Shown here piece by piece: positions 8,744 through 15,698 of a stretch of DNA of 42,191 nucleotides. Origin of the DNA: Burkholderiaceae bacterium (GTDB lineage: Bacteria > Pseudomonadota > Gammaproteobacteria > Burkholderiales > Burkholderiaceae_D); assembly GCA_023653025.1 (NCBI GenBank), contig JAMNXS010000019.1, positions 1 to 42,191 of the forward strand, read 5' to 3'. The position numbers and the translations under genes are program-made. How positions within the stretch are numbered: position 1 is the first letter of the stretch; every line of letters begins with the position of its first letter. The notes beneath the pieces were generated by a model. That model was not told the origin of the DNA and made no database searches. It was given only the letters and a program-made list of their open reading frames with translations.

Positions 8744-8833
8744 TGACCTGCCGGTGCCGATGCTGGCGATCTGATGAACGTACACTAGCAGACATTGCAC
8801 GCACCGATGCCGCGTGCCCGGCTGCCCCGACCG

Positions 8834-9106
8834 ATGAAACGCCTGACCCGAAATTTCGCGCTCTGCCTGCTGCTCGCCGCTGCAGGATCGGCCCTCGCCG
8901 ATCCGCCGCCGGGCCACGGTCGCTCGCGCCCGGAAGGCCCGCCGGCGGAGCAGGAGCGCGGCCGGCGCGACGAGCATTGCGACGGACGCCGTCACGACGA
9001 CGGCGAGCGGCGCCCGCCGAAGCTGAGCCCCGAAGAGCGCCGCGCGCTGCGCCAGCAGATCAACGAGGCAGGGCAGGATCTGTACCCGCCGAAGCGCCAG
9101 CCTTGA
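8834..9106 (+). CDS. Small secreted, charged hypothetical protein
   Basis: A 90-residue protein starting MKRLTRNFALCLLLAAAGSA, a clear Sec signal peptide with likely cleavage after ALA (about residue 22). The mature part is rich in Arg, Asp, Pro and His. It ends in a short helical motif, KLSPEERRALRQQINEAG, followed by QDLYPPK; I have the impression this motif recurs in small betaproteobacterial proteins, but I cannot name a family. ATG 8834 is chosen because the signal peptide begins there; upstream in-frame ATGs (8795, 8807) add an Arg/Pro stretch. It is divergent from ompR and may share its regulation. Function unknown. Confidence 0.7.
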   Translation: MKRLTRNFALCLLLAAAGSALADPPPGHGRSRPEGPPAEQERGRRDEHCDGRRHDDGERRPPKLSPEERRALRQQINEAGQDLYPPKRQP

Positions 9107-9170
9107 CGGCCGGCGGCCTCTGGCCTTGCGCTGCCGTTCGCAGGGCGCGAAAAGTTTTCAAAATTACTTG

Positions 9171-9200
9171 TTGCCGGTGCCGAGTTGATTCGGCTATACT
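9171..9200 (+). promoter_or_regulatory. Sigma-70 promoter of tRNA-Arg
   Basis: The -35 element TTGCCG (9171-9176) and -10 element TATACT (9195-9200) are 18 bp apart and end 14 bp before the tRNA 5' end. Confidence 0.65.
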
Positions 9201-9214
9201 CCTGTTTCTTCGTC

Positions 9215-9291
9215 GCGGCCGTAGCTCAGCTGGATAGAGTACTTGGCTACGAACCAAGGGGTCGTGGGTTCGATTCCTGCCGGCCGCGCCA
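9215..9291 (+). tRNA. tRNA-Arg (anticodon ACG), CCA encoded
   Basis: The acceptor stem GCGGCCG (9215-9221) pairs with CGGCCGC (9281-9287). The D arm contains AGCTCAGCTGGATAGAG. The anticodon stem CTTGG/CCAAG encloses CTACGAA, giving anticodon ACG, which becomes ICG and reads CGU/CGC/CGA. The T arm is GTGGG TTCGATT CCTGC. Discriminator G and encoded CCA finish the 77-base gene. It has its own promoter and a strong hairpin follows. Confidence 0.97.
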
Positions 9292-9322
9292 CTATTCAAG
9301 TAGGTAAAACTGCTTTGAAATC

Positions 9323-9359
9323 AACGGGTTAGTGTCAAAAGCACTAACCCGTTTTCCTT
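9323..9359 (+). terminator. Rho-independent terminator after tRNA-Arg
   Basis: AACGGGTTAGTG (9323-9334) pairs perfectly with CACTAACCCGTT (9342-9353) around a 7-base loop, followed by TTCCTTT. The 12-bp stem overlaps the stop of the minus-strand remnant at 9344, so it can serve both directions. Confidence 0.8.
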
Positions 9360-9538
9360 TCCAAATTCTCCAAATTTTTGGACACTTTTTGGGCACTCCT
9401 CTCCCGGGCCTCAAAGATCAGCGTCTGCAGCGACTTGTTCCAGCTGCTTCCCTCATCCTTGATCTTCTCCAGCGCCTCGTGGATCTCCCTCACCATCGCC
9501 ATCGAGCAGTGATCGGTGATGGACTCGTGCTCATTCAA
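9344..9538 (-). pseudogene. Unrecognised small reading frame, probably a gene remnant
   Basis: A 64-codon frame containing ITDHCSMAMVREIHEALEKI and SLQTLIFEARERSAQKV has amphipathic, protein-like composition, unlike a random shadow. It begins only with TTG (9538). It is in the same frame as the preceding higA-like gene, open right after that gene's TGA at 9590, so it could be the severed end of a larger gene. I see no ribosome binding site and recognise no family. Its stop lies inside the tRNA-side hairpin. Confidence 0.35.
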
Positions 9539-9589
9539 GAGAAGGCCGTGGCGAGACTGCAGGCAGCGCGACAGCGTGGAGCCCGAGCT

Positions 9590-9889
9590 TCAGGCGTGAG
9601 CCGGTTCGCTGCGGCGTTGGACGCGGCGCTCGATCTCTGCGCGAGTCGGCAGCGTTTTGAGGTCATAGTCCATCTGCAGGTTCAGCCATGAGGTGGCGTC
9701 GCCCCCGAAATAGTGCGCAAGCCGCTCAGCAGTGTCGGGGGATATGCCGCGTCGCTCCTTGACTATTTCATGGATGCGAGTGGCGGGGACAGCGAGTGCA
9801 ATCGCCAGCGCATTAACGCTCATGCCAAGCGGGATGAGAAATTCTTCCCGCAAGATTTCGCCGGGATGGATCGGGCGCATACGGTTCAC
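9590..9889 (-). CDS. HigA-family XRE antitoxin/regulator without an adjacent HigB
   Basis: A 99-residue helix-turn-helix protein of the HigA type. It reads RMRPIHPGEILREEFLIPLG, then SVNALAIALAVPATRIHEIV (HTH) and RRGISPDTAERLAHYFGGD. HigA proteins neutralise HigB RNases and repress their own operon, but no HigB-like gene sits at the expected position upstream. Instead a GNAT toxin gene ends 15 bp before it on the same strand. The start is GTG 9889 or ATG 9880; neither has a convincing Shine-Dalgarno, consistent with translation coupled to the gene before. It may act as an additional repressor of the toxin operon (inference) or be an orphan. Confidence 0.85.
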   Translation of the reverse strand: MNRMRPIHPGEILREEFLIPLGMSVNALAIALAVPATRIHEIVKERRGISPDTAERLAHYFGGDATSWLNLQMDYDLKTLPTRAEIERRVQRRSEPAHA

Positions 9890-9904
9890 TGGACGGTCGA
9901 TGAT

Positions 9905-10408
9905 TTATACGGTGAAGCCACGAATGCTGGCCATCGGCAGAAACAGCGTCAGTGGCGACGAGGGGAGCGCAATCAGGCCGTGGTGTCGGTAAAAGGCCGC
10001 GGCGCTTTCATCTTTTGCATCCACCAGCATCGCAAACGCGGCGATCTCGGCTTTGCCAATGCGTGCCAGCGCATCCGCGAGCAACGCGCCACCCAGCCCG
10101 ATGCCCTTGTGACGCTCATCGACGGCTAAGCGACCCATGCGCACCGCCGGCACCGTCGGGTAGCGCGGCAGTTTTTTCGCGACCTCCTCAGGCAAATCGC
10201 CCAGCAAAATGCTGGTAGAGGCGAGGGTATAAAAGCCGGCGATGCGCTCATCCGCATCGAGCGCAACGAAGCAGGCAGTGATGCGCCGCCGGATGTCTTG
10301 CGTGACCTGGCGGTGGAAGTAGTGGTCGAGCGGGAGCGACCCGCAGCGAAAATCCGAGCGATCGAATCCGTCTCCAAGCGGGACGACGCGAAACCTCGGG
10401 GCAGTCAC
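9905..10408 (-). CDS. GNAT-family acetyltransferase toxin (TacT-like)
   Basis: A 167-residue GNAT protein. TacT-type toxins acetylate the amino acid on charged tRNAs and block translation. The acetyl-CoA site reads VRMGRLAVDERHKGIGLGGA (beta4 plus the P-loop-like turn) and the catalytic-type Tyr lies in SAAAFYRHHGLI. Earlier segments CGSLPLDHYFHRQVTQD and AGFYTLAS are typical of this toxin clade. It starts at GTG 10408 and overlaps the DUF1778 antitoxin stop by four bases (GTGA), the standard antitoxin-toxin layout. A HigA-like gene follows 15 bp downstream. Confidence 0.88.
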   Translation of the reverse strand: MTAPRFRVVPLGDGFDRSDFRCGSLPLDHYFHRQVTQDIRRRITACFVALDADERIAGFYTLASTSILLGDLPEEVAKKLPRYPTVPAVRMGRLAVDERHKGIGLGGALLADALARIGKAEIAAFAMLVDAKDESAAAFYRHHGLIALPSSPLTLFLPMASIRGFTV

Positions 10409-10680
10409 TTGGCTGCGATCAATTTGGCGCGGCGCTTGAAAGCACGCTTCAGACCAGCGCCAGGCTCCGGCGGGTCAAGCAATGCCTTGGCAAAACACTC
10501 CTGATCAGATACCGACAGTTTGAGCATGTCGGCTTGTCTCACTGCTTTTTGTGCAGCATCCTGTACCGTAGTCACCACAAAGTCGGTCACGGTGCGCCCT
10601 TGCAGTTCGGCTGCCCGCTTGAGCAGGGCATGCAGATCCGGGCTGATTCTGGCTTCGAGTCGGGCAGTAGGGGCGGGCAT
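10405..10680 (-). CDS. DUF1778 ribbon-helix-helix antitoxin (TacA-like)
   Basis: A 91-residue antitoxin. The N-terminal ribbon-helix-helix region reads RLEARISPDLHALLKRAAEL followed by QGRTVTDFVVTTVQDAAQKA; this half binds the operator. The C-terminal tail (about 55-91, ending KRAFKRRAKLIAAK) would wrap the GNAT toxin. ATG 10680 has AGGAGA seven bases upstream, which decides the start although the frame is open for another hundred codons. It is the first gene of the tacA-tacT-higA-like run and likely represses it. Confidence 0.88.
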   Translation of the reverse strand: MPAPTARLEARISPDLHALLKRAAELQGRTVTDFVVTTVQDAAQKAVRQADMLKLSVSDQECFAKALLDPPEPGAGLKRAFKRRAKLIAAK

Positions 10681-10781
10681 GGCGGGTTCTCCTGTGGGGC
10701 CTATTGTACGGCTTACTGCCGTATGAATCAAGGCCGCCACGACCCGGTTCCTGCGGCCGAGACCTCCTGCCGCCCGCCCGT

Positions 10782-12101
10782 TCAGTTTCCCCCTGCCTCC
10801 CGCTCGCGCGACCGCCGCCAGAACCTGCGCAGCATCGGCTTCACCGTCATGCCATGGACGAGGATCGACAGCACGACGGTCACCAGCACCAGCGCGATCA
10901 TGTCGCGCGCCAATGCTTCGGGCAGGCCGTGGTTGATCGCGTACATCAGGTAGTAGAGGCAGCCGATGCCGCGGATGCCGAACCAGCCGCACATCCAGCG
11001 GATGCGCCAGCTGGTGGCCGTGCCCGCGAGCGACGCGAGCACGCTCAGGGGCCGCGCAACGAAAAACAGAAAGCCCGCCAGCGCCAGCGCCGACCAGCTC
11101 CAGTAATGCGTCAGCATCATCCCGCCCAGCAGCAGCACCAGCATCAATTCGGACAGCCGCTCCAGATGCTCCTTGAACACCAGCGCCTCGGCGCTGACGA
11201 TGGCCGGCGACTCGATGCCGGCGGCTTGCGGGTCGGCCGGCTCGGCCACATCGGCGTTCAGCAGCTCAGGCCGTATGCCGGCCTTGCGGGCCAGCGCAAG
11301 CTCGGTCTGGCGCAAGCCCACGCCGGCGAAAAACACGGCAAGGAATCCCCAGGCGAGAACCGTCACCGTCAGGCCGTAGACCACGGCGATCAGTCCGAGT
11401 CCGACGAAGTCGTCGAGCACCTCATGCTTGGTCTGCGGGCCGCGCAAGGCCCAGCCCGCGCGCGCCATCAGCGCCCCCAGCAGCACGCCGATCGCGATCG
11501 CCGCCAGCGTGGCCCACAGCACGTCGACCAGCAGCCAGCGCAGGCCGAAGGGACCGATCTCGTGCTGGCCCAGCAGGCCGAGGCCGAGTACGACGAAAGG
11601 AAAGGCCGTGCCGTCATTCATTCCCGCTTCGCTCGTGAGCGTAAAGCGCAATTCGTCGTTGTCGCCCGGGTGGCGCGACTGCACGTCGGTCGCCAGCACC
11701 GGATCGGTGGGCGCGAGCACCGCACCCAGCAAGATGCCGGCGCCCACGGGCAGGCCCAGCACCAGCACCGAGAACGCCGTCACCAGCAAAACGCTGACCA
11801 GCATGCCGCCCCAGGCGAGCATCAGCGCCGGTCGCCAGCGGGGCAGCCTGACGGGTACCGGCATCTTCACGCCGGCCGAGAACAGGGAGATCAGCACCGC
11901 GACTTCAGTGGCGACTTCCAGCACCGACGCCTGCTCGAGCGGATCGAAATGGAAGACATCCAGCCCGCTTGGTCCCAGCGCGATGCCGGCGAGCAGGTAG
12001 ACAATGGCCGCCGTCAGCGGCAGCGTGCCGATCAGGGAAGCGGTCAGCCCGCGTGCAAGCATCAGCAAGCCGACCAGCAGAAACCAGTGTGTCGTCTCCA
12101 T
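10782..12101 (-). CDS. CPA1-type monovalent cation:proton antiporter
   Basis: A 439-residue inner-membrane antiporter exchanging Na+ (or K+) for protons. About 12 hydrophobic segments run from LVGLLMLARGLTASLIG onward. The CPA1 signature is clear: AGILLGAVLAPTDPVLATDV carries the ion-binding Asp (TDP motif), and SEAGMNDGTAFPFVVLGLG carries the family ND motif. Later GWFGIRGIGCLYYL matches the GxRG segment of NhaP-like proteins. It lacks a long cytoplasmic TrkA-C tail. It is a single gene; upstream of it (12102-12333) I see no other gene. NhaP-like proteins are the nearest described relatives; the ion specificity cannot be read from the sequence. Confidence 0.9.
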   Translation of the reverse strand: METTHWFLLVGLLMLARGLTASLIGTLPLTAAIVYLLAGIALGPSGLDVFHFDPLEQASVLEVATEVAVLISLFSAGVKMPVPVRLPRWRPALMLAWGGMLVSVLLVTAFSVLVLGLPVGAGILLGAVLAPTDPVLATDVQSRHPGDNDELRFTLTSEAGMNDGTAFPFVVLGLGLLGQHEIGPFGLRWLLVDVLWATLAAIAIGVLLGALMARAGWALRGPQTKHEVLDDFVGLGLIAVVYGLTVTVLAWGFLAVFFAGVGLRQTELALARKAGIRPELLNADVAEPADPQAAGIESPAIVSAEALVFKEHLERLSELMLVLLLGGMMLTHYWSWSALALAGFLFFVARPLSVLASLAGTATSWRIRWMCGWFGIRGIGCLYYLMYAINHGLPEALARDMIALVLVTVVLSILVHGMTVKPMLRRFWRRSREREAGGN

Positions 12102-12333
12102 CTTTCCATCCCGCGCCGGCCCGTTCTTTCATCGACACGGCAGCCCGCCATTGATTCCTGCACCGGCGCATGCCGGCGATCAAGCCTGGCTCGTCCAGTG
12201 CGCTGCGCACTTGGCCGCGCGCAAGCCGGCTTTTTCGCGAGCCCGCAGAGTTACGCATCGTCAAGGCCGCTAGCAACGCGATACGGATCATGGTGAGGCG
12301 CTGATCGAGCGCTTTTTTTCACAGGAGGATTGG

Positions 12334-12627
12334 ATGAAATTTTCCGCCACGGTTGTCGCGCTGTCGCTGACGGCGCTCGTTTCGCTGCCATCGCTGGCGG
12401 CCCCGGTGAGAATGACGGATGCCCAGCTTGACCTTGTGGTGGCCGGCACCGACTATCACTACTGTCCGCCGGAAACGACGAAGGGAAATAATGGCTGGGG
12501 CAATGGGGCCGATGGCACCAATGCGGGCAGTCTCAGAGGTGCCACGTCTGCGTCGAAAATCGCTGGCGGCAACCTGACGGTGGCCGACAAGATCAACACC
12601 AACCCCACCACTTCCAGCGGGCGCTGA
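12334..12627 (+). CDS. Small Sec-exported protein with a double-glycine-like motif; putative cargo of the Fap-like locus
   Basis: A 97-residue protein with a strong AGGAGG site eight bases before ATG 12334. A Sec signal peptide covers residues 1 to about 22 (MKFSATVVALSLTALVSLPS, then LA). Residues 27-38, MTDAQLDLVVAG, align position by position with the double-glycine leader consensus (LSxxELxxIxGG), with AG in place of GG. The remaining 59 residues are small, polar and Gly/Asn/Thr-rich (KGNNGWGNGADGTNAGS, NPTTSSGR) with a single Cys. The next gene, 42 bp on, is a C39 peptidase and the third is a FapF-like pore. It is not a homologue of FapB/FapC that I can recognise (no repeats). Cleavage after Gly38 by the neighbour is an inference. 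Confidence 0.75.
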   Translation: MKFSATVVALSLTALVSLPSLAAPVRMTDAQLDLVVAGTDYHYCPPETTKGNNGWGNGADGTNAGSLRGATSASKIAGGNLTVADKINTNPTTSSGR

Positions 12628-12669
12628 TCCATGGTGACGCACCGGCCGCTCTGCGAGGGAGGACGATCG

Positions 12670-13215
12670 ATGCCGATGCGAGGGATCTGCGGCGTGATCC
12701 TGCTGCTCGCCTGCATCGAGGTCGGCGCAGAGCGGCCGGTGCGGTCGCTGCTGGAGTACCGCACCGAAAACCTGATTCTCCAGCAGTGGGACAACAGCTG
12801 CGCCGCCGCGGCGCTGGCGACCCTGCTCACCTACGAATGGCGACGACCAGTGACCGAGCGCCAGGTCGCGCGCGCCCTGTTGGGGCAGACCGACGAACTG
12901 CGCGTGCGCACGCGCGGCGGCTTCTCGCTGCTCGACATGAAGCGCTACCTGGCCGGCATCGGCATTACGGGCGAGGGCTACGGCAGCCTGTCGCTCGACG
13001 ATCTGCGGCCGTTTGCGCCGGCCATCGTGCCGGCCAGCCTGCGCGGCTTCGATCATTTCGTGATCGTCCGAGAGGTGGGCGCCACGCATGTCGCCATCGG
13101 CGATCCGGCTTTCGGCAATTACCGGATGACGCATGCCGCCTTCCTCCGCAGCTGGAGCGGCACCGCTTTCCGCCTGCAACCTCTTGCACCCCTGATGCCC
13201 GGTAAAGAACAATGA
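12670..13215 (+). CDS. Periplasmic C39-family cysteine peptidase (FapD-like)
   Basis: A 181-residue protein with a signal peptide (MPMRGICGVILLLACIEVGA) and one C39 domain filling the rest. The catalytic set is complete: Gln38 in LQQWDNSC, nucleophile Cys44 in NSCAAAALATLL, His129 in GFDHFVIV and Asp145 in IGDPAFG. C39 peptidases normally sit on ABC exporters and cut double-glycine leaders; a stand-alone Sec-exported C39 protein is the arrangement of FapD in Pseudomonas functional-amyloid operons. Start ATG 12670 follows GAGGGAGGA; an upstream ATG at 12631 would give a charged N-terminus without a signal. It overlaps the next gene by ATGA. Confidence 0.85.
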   Translation: MPMRGICGVILLLACIEVGAERPVRSLLEYRTENLILQQWDNSCAAAALATLLTYEWRRPVTERQVARALLGQTDELRVRTRGGFSLLDMKRYLAGIGITGEGYGSLSLDDLRPFAPAIVPASLRGFDHFVIVREVGATHVAIGDPAFGNYRMTHAAFLRSWSGTAFRLQPLAPLMPGKEQ

Positions 13216-14195
13216 ACAGACTTCCCGTAGTGATTGCGTCCCTGCTGGCGGCGTCCGTCCATGCACAGGACCTGAACCAGCTGCGCCGCCAGCTAGCCGA
13301 CAAGGAGGCCGAAGTCCGGCAGCTGCGGCAGCGCATCGACACGCTCGAACGTGAACTGACGCCGCGCCGCGTGCCGGCCCCCACCCGCACTGCTGCGCCC
13401 GAGGACGAGGACGGCGACAGCAACCGCGCGCTGGAGCGCGCACTGGTGCGCGAGCGCGGGCTGCTGCTGTCGGCGCGCACCGTCGAGGTCGAGCCGAACT
13501 TCGTCTACTCGCACCTCGCCATTGATGGCCTGAGGCGCGATGCCTACGGTCCGGGCCTCGCGATCCGCGCCGGCCTGCCGGCGCGCTGGCAGCTCGAGGC
13601 CGGCGTACCGTATGTCTGGGAGCGCCGCGAATCCGGCGGCACGGTCAGCCGGGCCCATGGGGAGGGTGATGCCTATGTTGCCGCCTCGCGGCAATTGCTG
13701 ACGGAGCGGGGATCGCTTCCGTCGCTGATCGGCACGCTGTCGTGGCAGTTCTCGAACGGACGCAACACGCTGTTCGATGCCGGCCAGCCGGTGGCGCTGG
13801 GCAGCGGCTTCGATGGCGTCAGCGCGAGCCTGACTGCGCTCAAGCGCACCGACCCGCTGGTGTTCTTTGGTAGCTATGCCTTTACCCACCTGCGTCCGGC
13901 CCGCAAGGGCGTGGGCGAGGTTGATCTCGGCAATTCGCACGCGCTGCGCTTCGGGGTCGCGCTGGCCACCAGCCCTACCACGTCGCTGCGCACGGCCTTC
14001 AGCTTGCGTACCTTCGAGCGGGCGCGCATCGGCGGCCTGGCCGTTCCGGGAACCGACGAGAGCGTCGGCCTGCTCGAGCTCGGTGCATCGGCCGTACTCA
14101 GTCCATCGACGGCGATCGACGTGCTGGTCGGCGCCGGCGTCACGCGCGCCGCGCCGGATTTCCGGATCGGCGTTGCGCTGCCGATCCGGTTCTGA
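13212..14195 (+). CDS. FapF-like outer-membrane protein: N-terminal coiled coil plus beta-barrel
   Basis: A 327-residue protein: signal peptide (1-18, ending VHA), a heptad coiled coil at about 20-53 (LNQLRRQLADKEAEVRQLRQ, RIDTLERELT), a Pro/acidic linker, then alternating amphipathic strands to a C-terminal Phe (VALPIRF), as expected of an outer-membrane barrel. Segments VEVEPNFVYSH, GSGFDGVSASLTALKRTDPL, FFGSYAFTHL and VGAGVTRAAPDFRIG resemble FapF, the trimeric pore that exports Pseudomonas amyloid subunits and carries a periplasmic coiled coil. It is shorter than FapF as I remember it. Its start overlaps the C39 gene by four bases, so the two are coupled. It could instead be a generic transport barrel, but the partner genes favour the Fap reading. 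Confidence 0.8.
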   Translation: MNRLPVVIASLLAASVHAQDLNQLRRQLADKEAEVRQLRQRIDTLERELTPRRVPAPTRTAAPEDEDGDSNRALERALVRERGLLLSARTVEVEPNFVYSHLAIDGLRRDAYGPGLAIRAGLPARWQLEAGVPYVWERRESGGTVSRAHGEGDAYVAASRQLLTERGSLPSLIGTLSWQFSNGRNTLFDAGQPVALGSGFDGVSASLTALKRTDPLVFFGSYAFTHLRPARKGVGEVDLGNSHALRFGVALATSPTTSLRTAFSLRTFERARIGGLAVPGTDESVGLLELGASAVLSPSTAIDVLVGAGVTRAAPDFRIGVALPIRF

Positions 14196-14204
14196 GCGAC
14201 CTTG

Positions 14205-15087
14205 TCAGAGCCAGCCGGCGCGCCGGAAGCGGCGAAACAGAAGGACCGACACGGTGGCGATGATACCGATGGCCATCGGGTAGCCCCAGCGCCAGCTCAG
14301 CTCCGGCATGAATTCGAAGTTCATACCCCAGATGCCGGCCAGCGCCGTCGAGGCGGCGAAGATCGAGGCCCAGGCCGCCAGCTTTTTCGTGATCTCCGAT
14401 TCCTCGATGCCGACCATCGCCAGATTCACCTGAATGGCGGTGGAGATGGCTTCGCGTATCGTGTCGAGCCGGGTGGCGAGCCGGGCGAGATGGTCGTTCA
14501 CGTCGCGGAAGTATTCCTGCGACGCCTGGCAGACCGGCGGCACGCGCCCGCCGTGCAGCTTGCCGATGAATTCCAGCGTCGGCAGCACCGCATGGCGCAC
14601 GGTCATGGTCTTGCGCTTCAACGCGTACAGGTGCTCGATGTTGCGGCGCGCGCTGTTCTTTTCGAAGATGGTCGATTCGATCTGCTCGAGTTCGGCTTCG
14701 AGCAGTTCGAGCATCGGGAAATAGCCGTCGACCACCTGGTCGAGGATCGCGTAGAACACGAAGCCCGGGCCTTGCCTGAGCATCTCGGGTTCGCGCTCGC
14801 AGCGTTCGCGCACGCCGCGAAAGTCGAGGTTGCTGCGCGTGCGCACCGACAGCACGAAATCCGGATGCACGAAGATGTCGACCTCGCCGACCCGGATCTC
14901 GTCATCGGCCAGTTCGAGCAGATGCACGACGCAGAACAGCGTGTCGCCGTATTCATCGAGCTTCGGCCGCCTCTTTCAGCGCGACCCAGACGAAACCGTT
15001 CGGGCGCCCGAGGTAGTCGCTGATATCCGGCGGCTCCAGCTGCGCCAGCCGCTGGCCGTTTTCGTAGGCGATGCAATTGATCAGCAT
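14205..15087 (-). pseudogene. corA-like magnesium/cobalt transporter, disrupted by an internal deletion and frameshift
   Basis: The frame opens at ATG 15087 (MLINCIAYENGQRLAQLEPP) and runs to WVALKEAAEAR, then hits TGA at 14953-14955. CorA homology resumes in another frame: LDEYGDTLFCVVHLLELADD continues to the GMN-motif end (LAGIWGMNFEFMPEL) with two C-terminal membrane helices, ending at 14205. Between the halves, the residues that intact CorA proteins carry (roughly 25-30 by memory) are missing. The junction is GCGGCCGAAG (14961-14970), which would fit the coding sequence on both sides in different frames, as expected after deletion between short direct repeats. A 240-residue frame starting at 14927 keeps the pore but lacks most of the cytoplasmic domain. 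Confidence 0.8.
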
Positions 15088-15100
15088 GCGTGAATATCGT

Positions 15101-15463
15101 TCAGGCCGGCAGGCGGTACTCGAGCAGCTGCCGGATATCGACGTATTTCAGCGCATTCACATGCGTGCACTCGAGCACGACATACGGCGCCATCCCGGCG
15201 TCGAAGGCTTCCTTCCAGCGCAGGGCGCACAGGCACCAGCGGTTGCCCGGCACCAGTCCCGGGAAGCGGTATTCCGGACGGGGCGTGCCGAGGTCGTTGC
15301 CGCGCTGCTTGGAAAACTCGAGGAACTCCTTCGTGACTTCCGCGCAGATCACATGCGAGCCGCGGTCGCTCTCGTCGGTGTTGCAGCAGCCGTCGCGGAA
15401 GTAGCCCGTCATCGGGTCGGTGGAGCAGGGCTTGAGCGGCGTGCCCAGGACATTGATGGCCAT
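15101..15463 (-). CDS. DUF2237 family protein
   Basis: A 120-residue cytoplasmic protein of unknown function. The family is recognisable from NVLGTPLKPCSTDPMTGYFR, DGCCNTDESDRGSHVICAEV, TKEFLEFSKQRGNDL and PGNRWCLCALRWKEA. Several conserved Cys (CST, GCC, CLC) suggest metal binding or redox chemistry, though this is not shown. ATG 15463 is chosen because the family begins there; the open frame extends 45 codons further up. It lies 13 bp upstream of the broken corA on the same strand and could have been its operon partner. Confidence 0.88.
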   Translation of the reverse strand: MAINVLGTPLKPCSTDPMTGYFRDGCCNTDESDRGSHVICAEVTKEFLEFSKQRGNDLGTPRPEYRFPGLVPGNRWCLCALRWKEAFDAGMAPYVVLECTHVNALKYVDIRQLLEYRLPA

Positions 15464-15565
15464 GATCGTCGTCGGCAATGGAAATGCTCCGATTCTATCG
15501 AAAGCCCCCGCCCGGCGTGGTCCGACGACCTCGCCCCGTGGCAACGAGGGCCGGACAAGGGCGGA

Positions 15566-15595
15566 TTCGCCTGACTGTCCTGCATGAAATACAAT
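15566..15595 (+). promoter_or_regulatory. Candidate promoter of the aminotransferase gene
   Basis: TTCGCC (15566-15571) and TACAAT (15590-15595) with an 18-bp spacer precede the 15-bp tandem repeats. The -10 is good, the -35 weak. Confidence 0.35.
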
Positions 15596-15601
15596 CAACC
15601 C

Positions 15602-15661
15602 GGTTCGATGATCGCTGGTTCAATCAGCGCCGACTCAATCATCGCCGATTCAATCATCGAT
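15602..15661 (+). repeat. Four 15-bp tandem repeats in the leader of the aminotransferase gene
   Basis: GGTTCGATGATCGCT, GGTTCAATCAGCGCC, GACTCAATCATCGCC and GATTCAATCATCGAT follow one another without gaps (15602-15661). They lie between a candidate promoter and the start at 15699. Each unit contains the near-palindrome GATNATC-like core TCAATCATCG. Confidence 0.85.
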
Positions 15662-15698
15662 AAGCTGCAATCAACCCTTCTTGCCGAAAGACGCCACC

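Noticed and set aside
9060-9299. Minus-strand frame reading GRNRTHDPLVRSQVLYPAEL
   Set aside because: This is the antisense of the tRNA-Arg gene, a well-known false protein in annotations.
10704-12296. 530-codon plus-strand open frame opposite the antiporter
   Set aside because: Gln/Arg/His-rich low-complexity translation opposite a clear CPA1 antiporter; a shadow frame.
14205-14927. Intact short CorA of 240 residues
   Set aside because: The upstream frame continues CorA homology to a proper start at 15087, so the short frame is the remaining part of a broken gene rather than a compact version.
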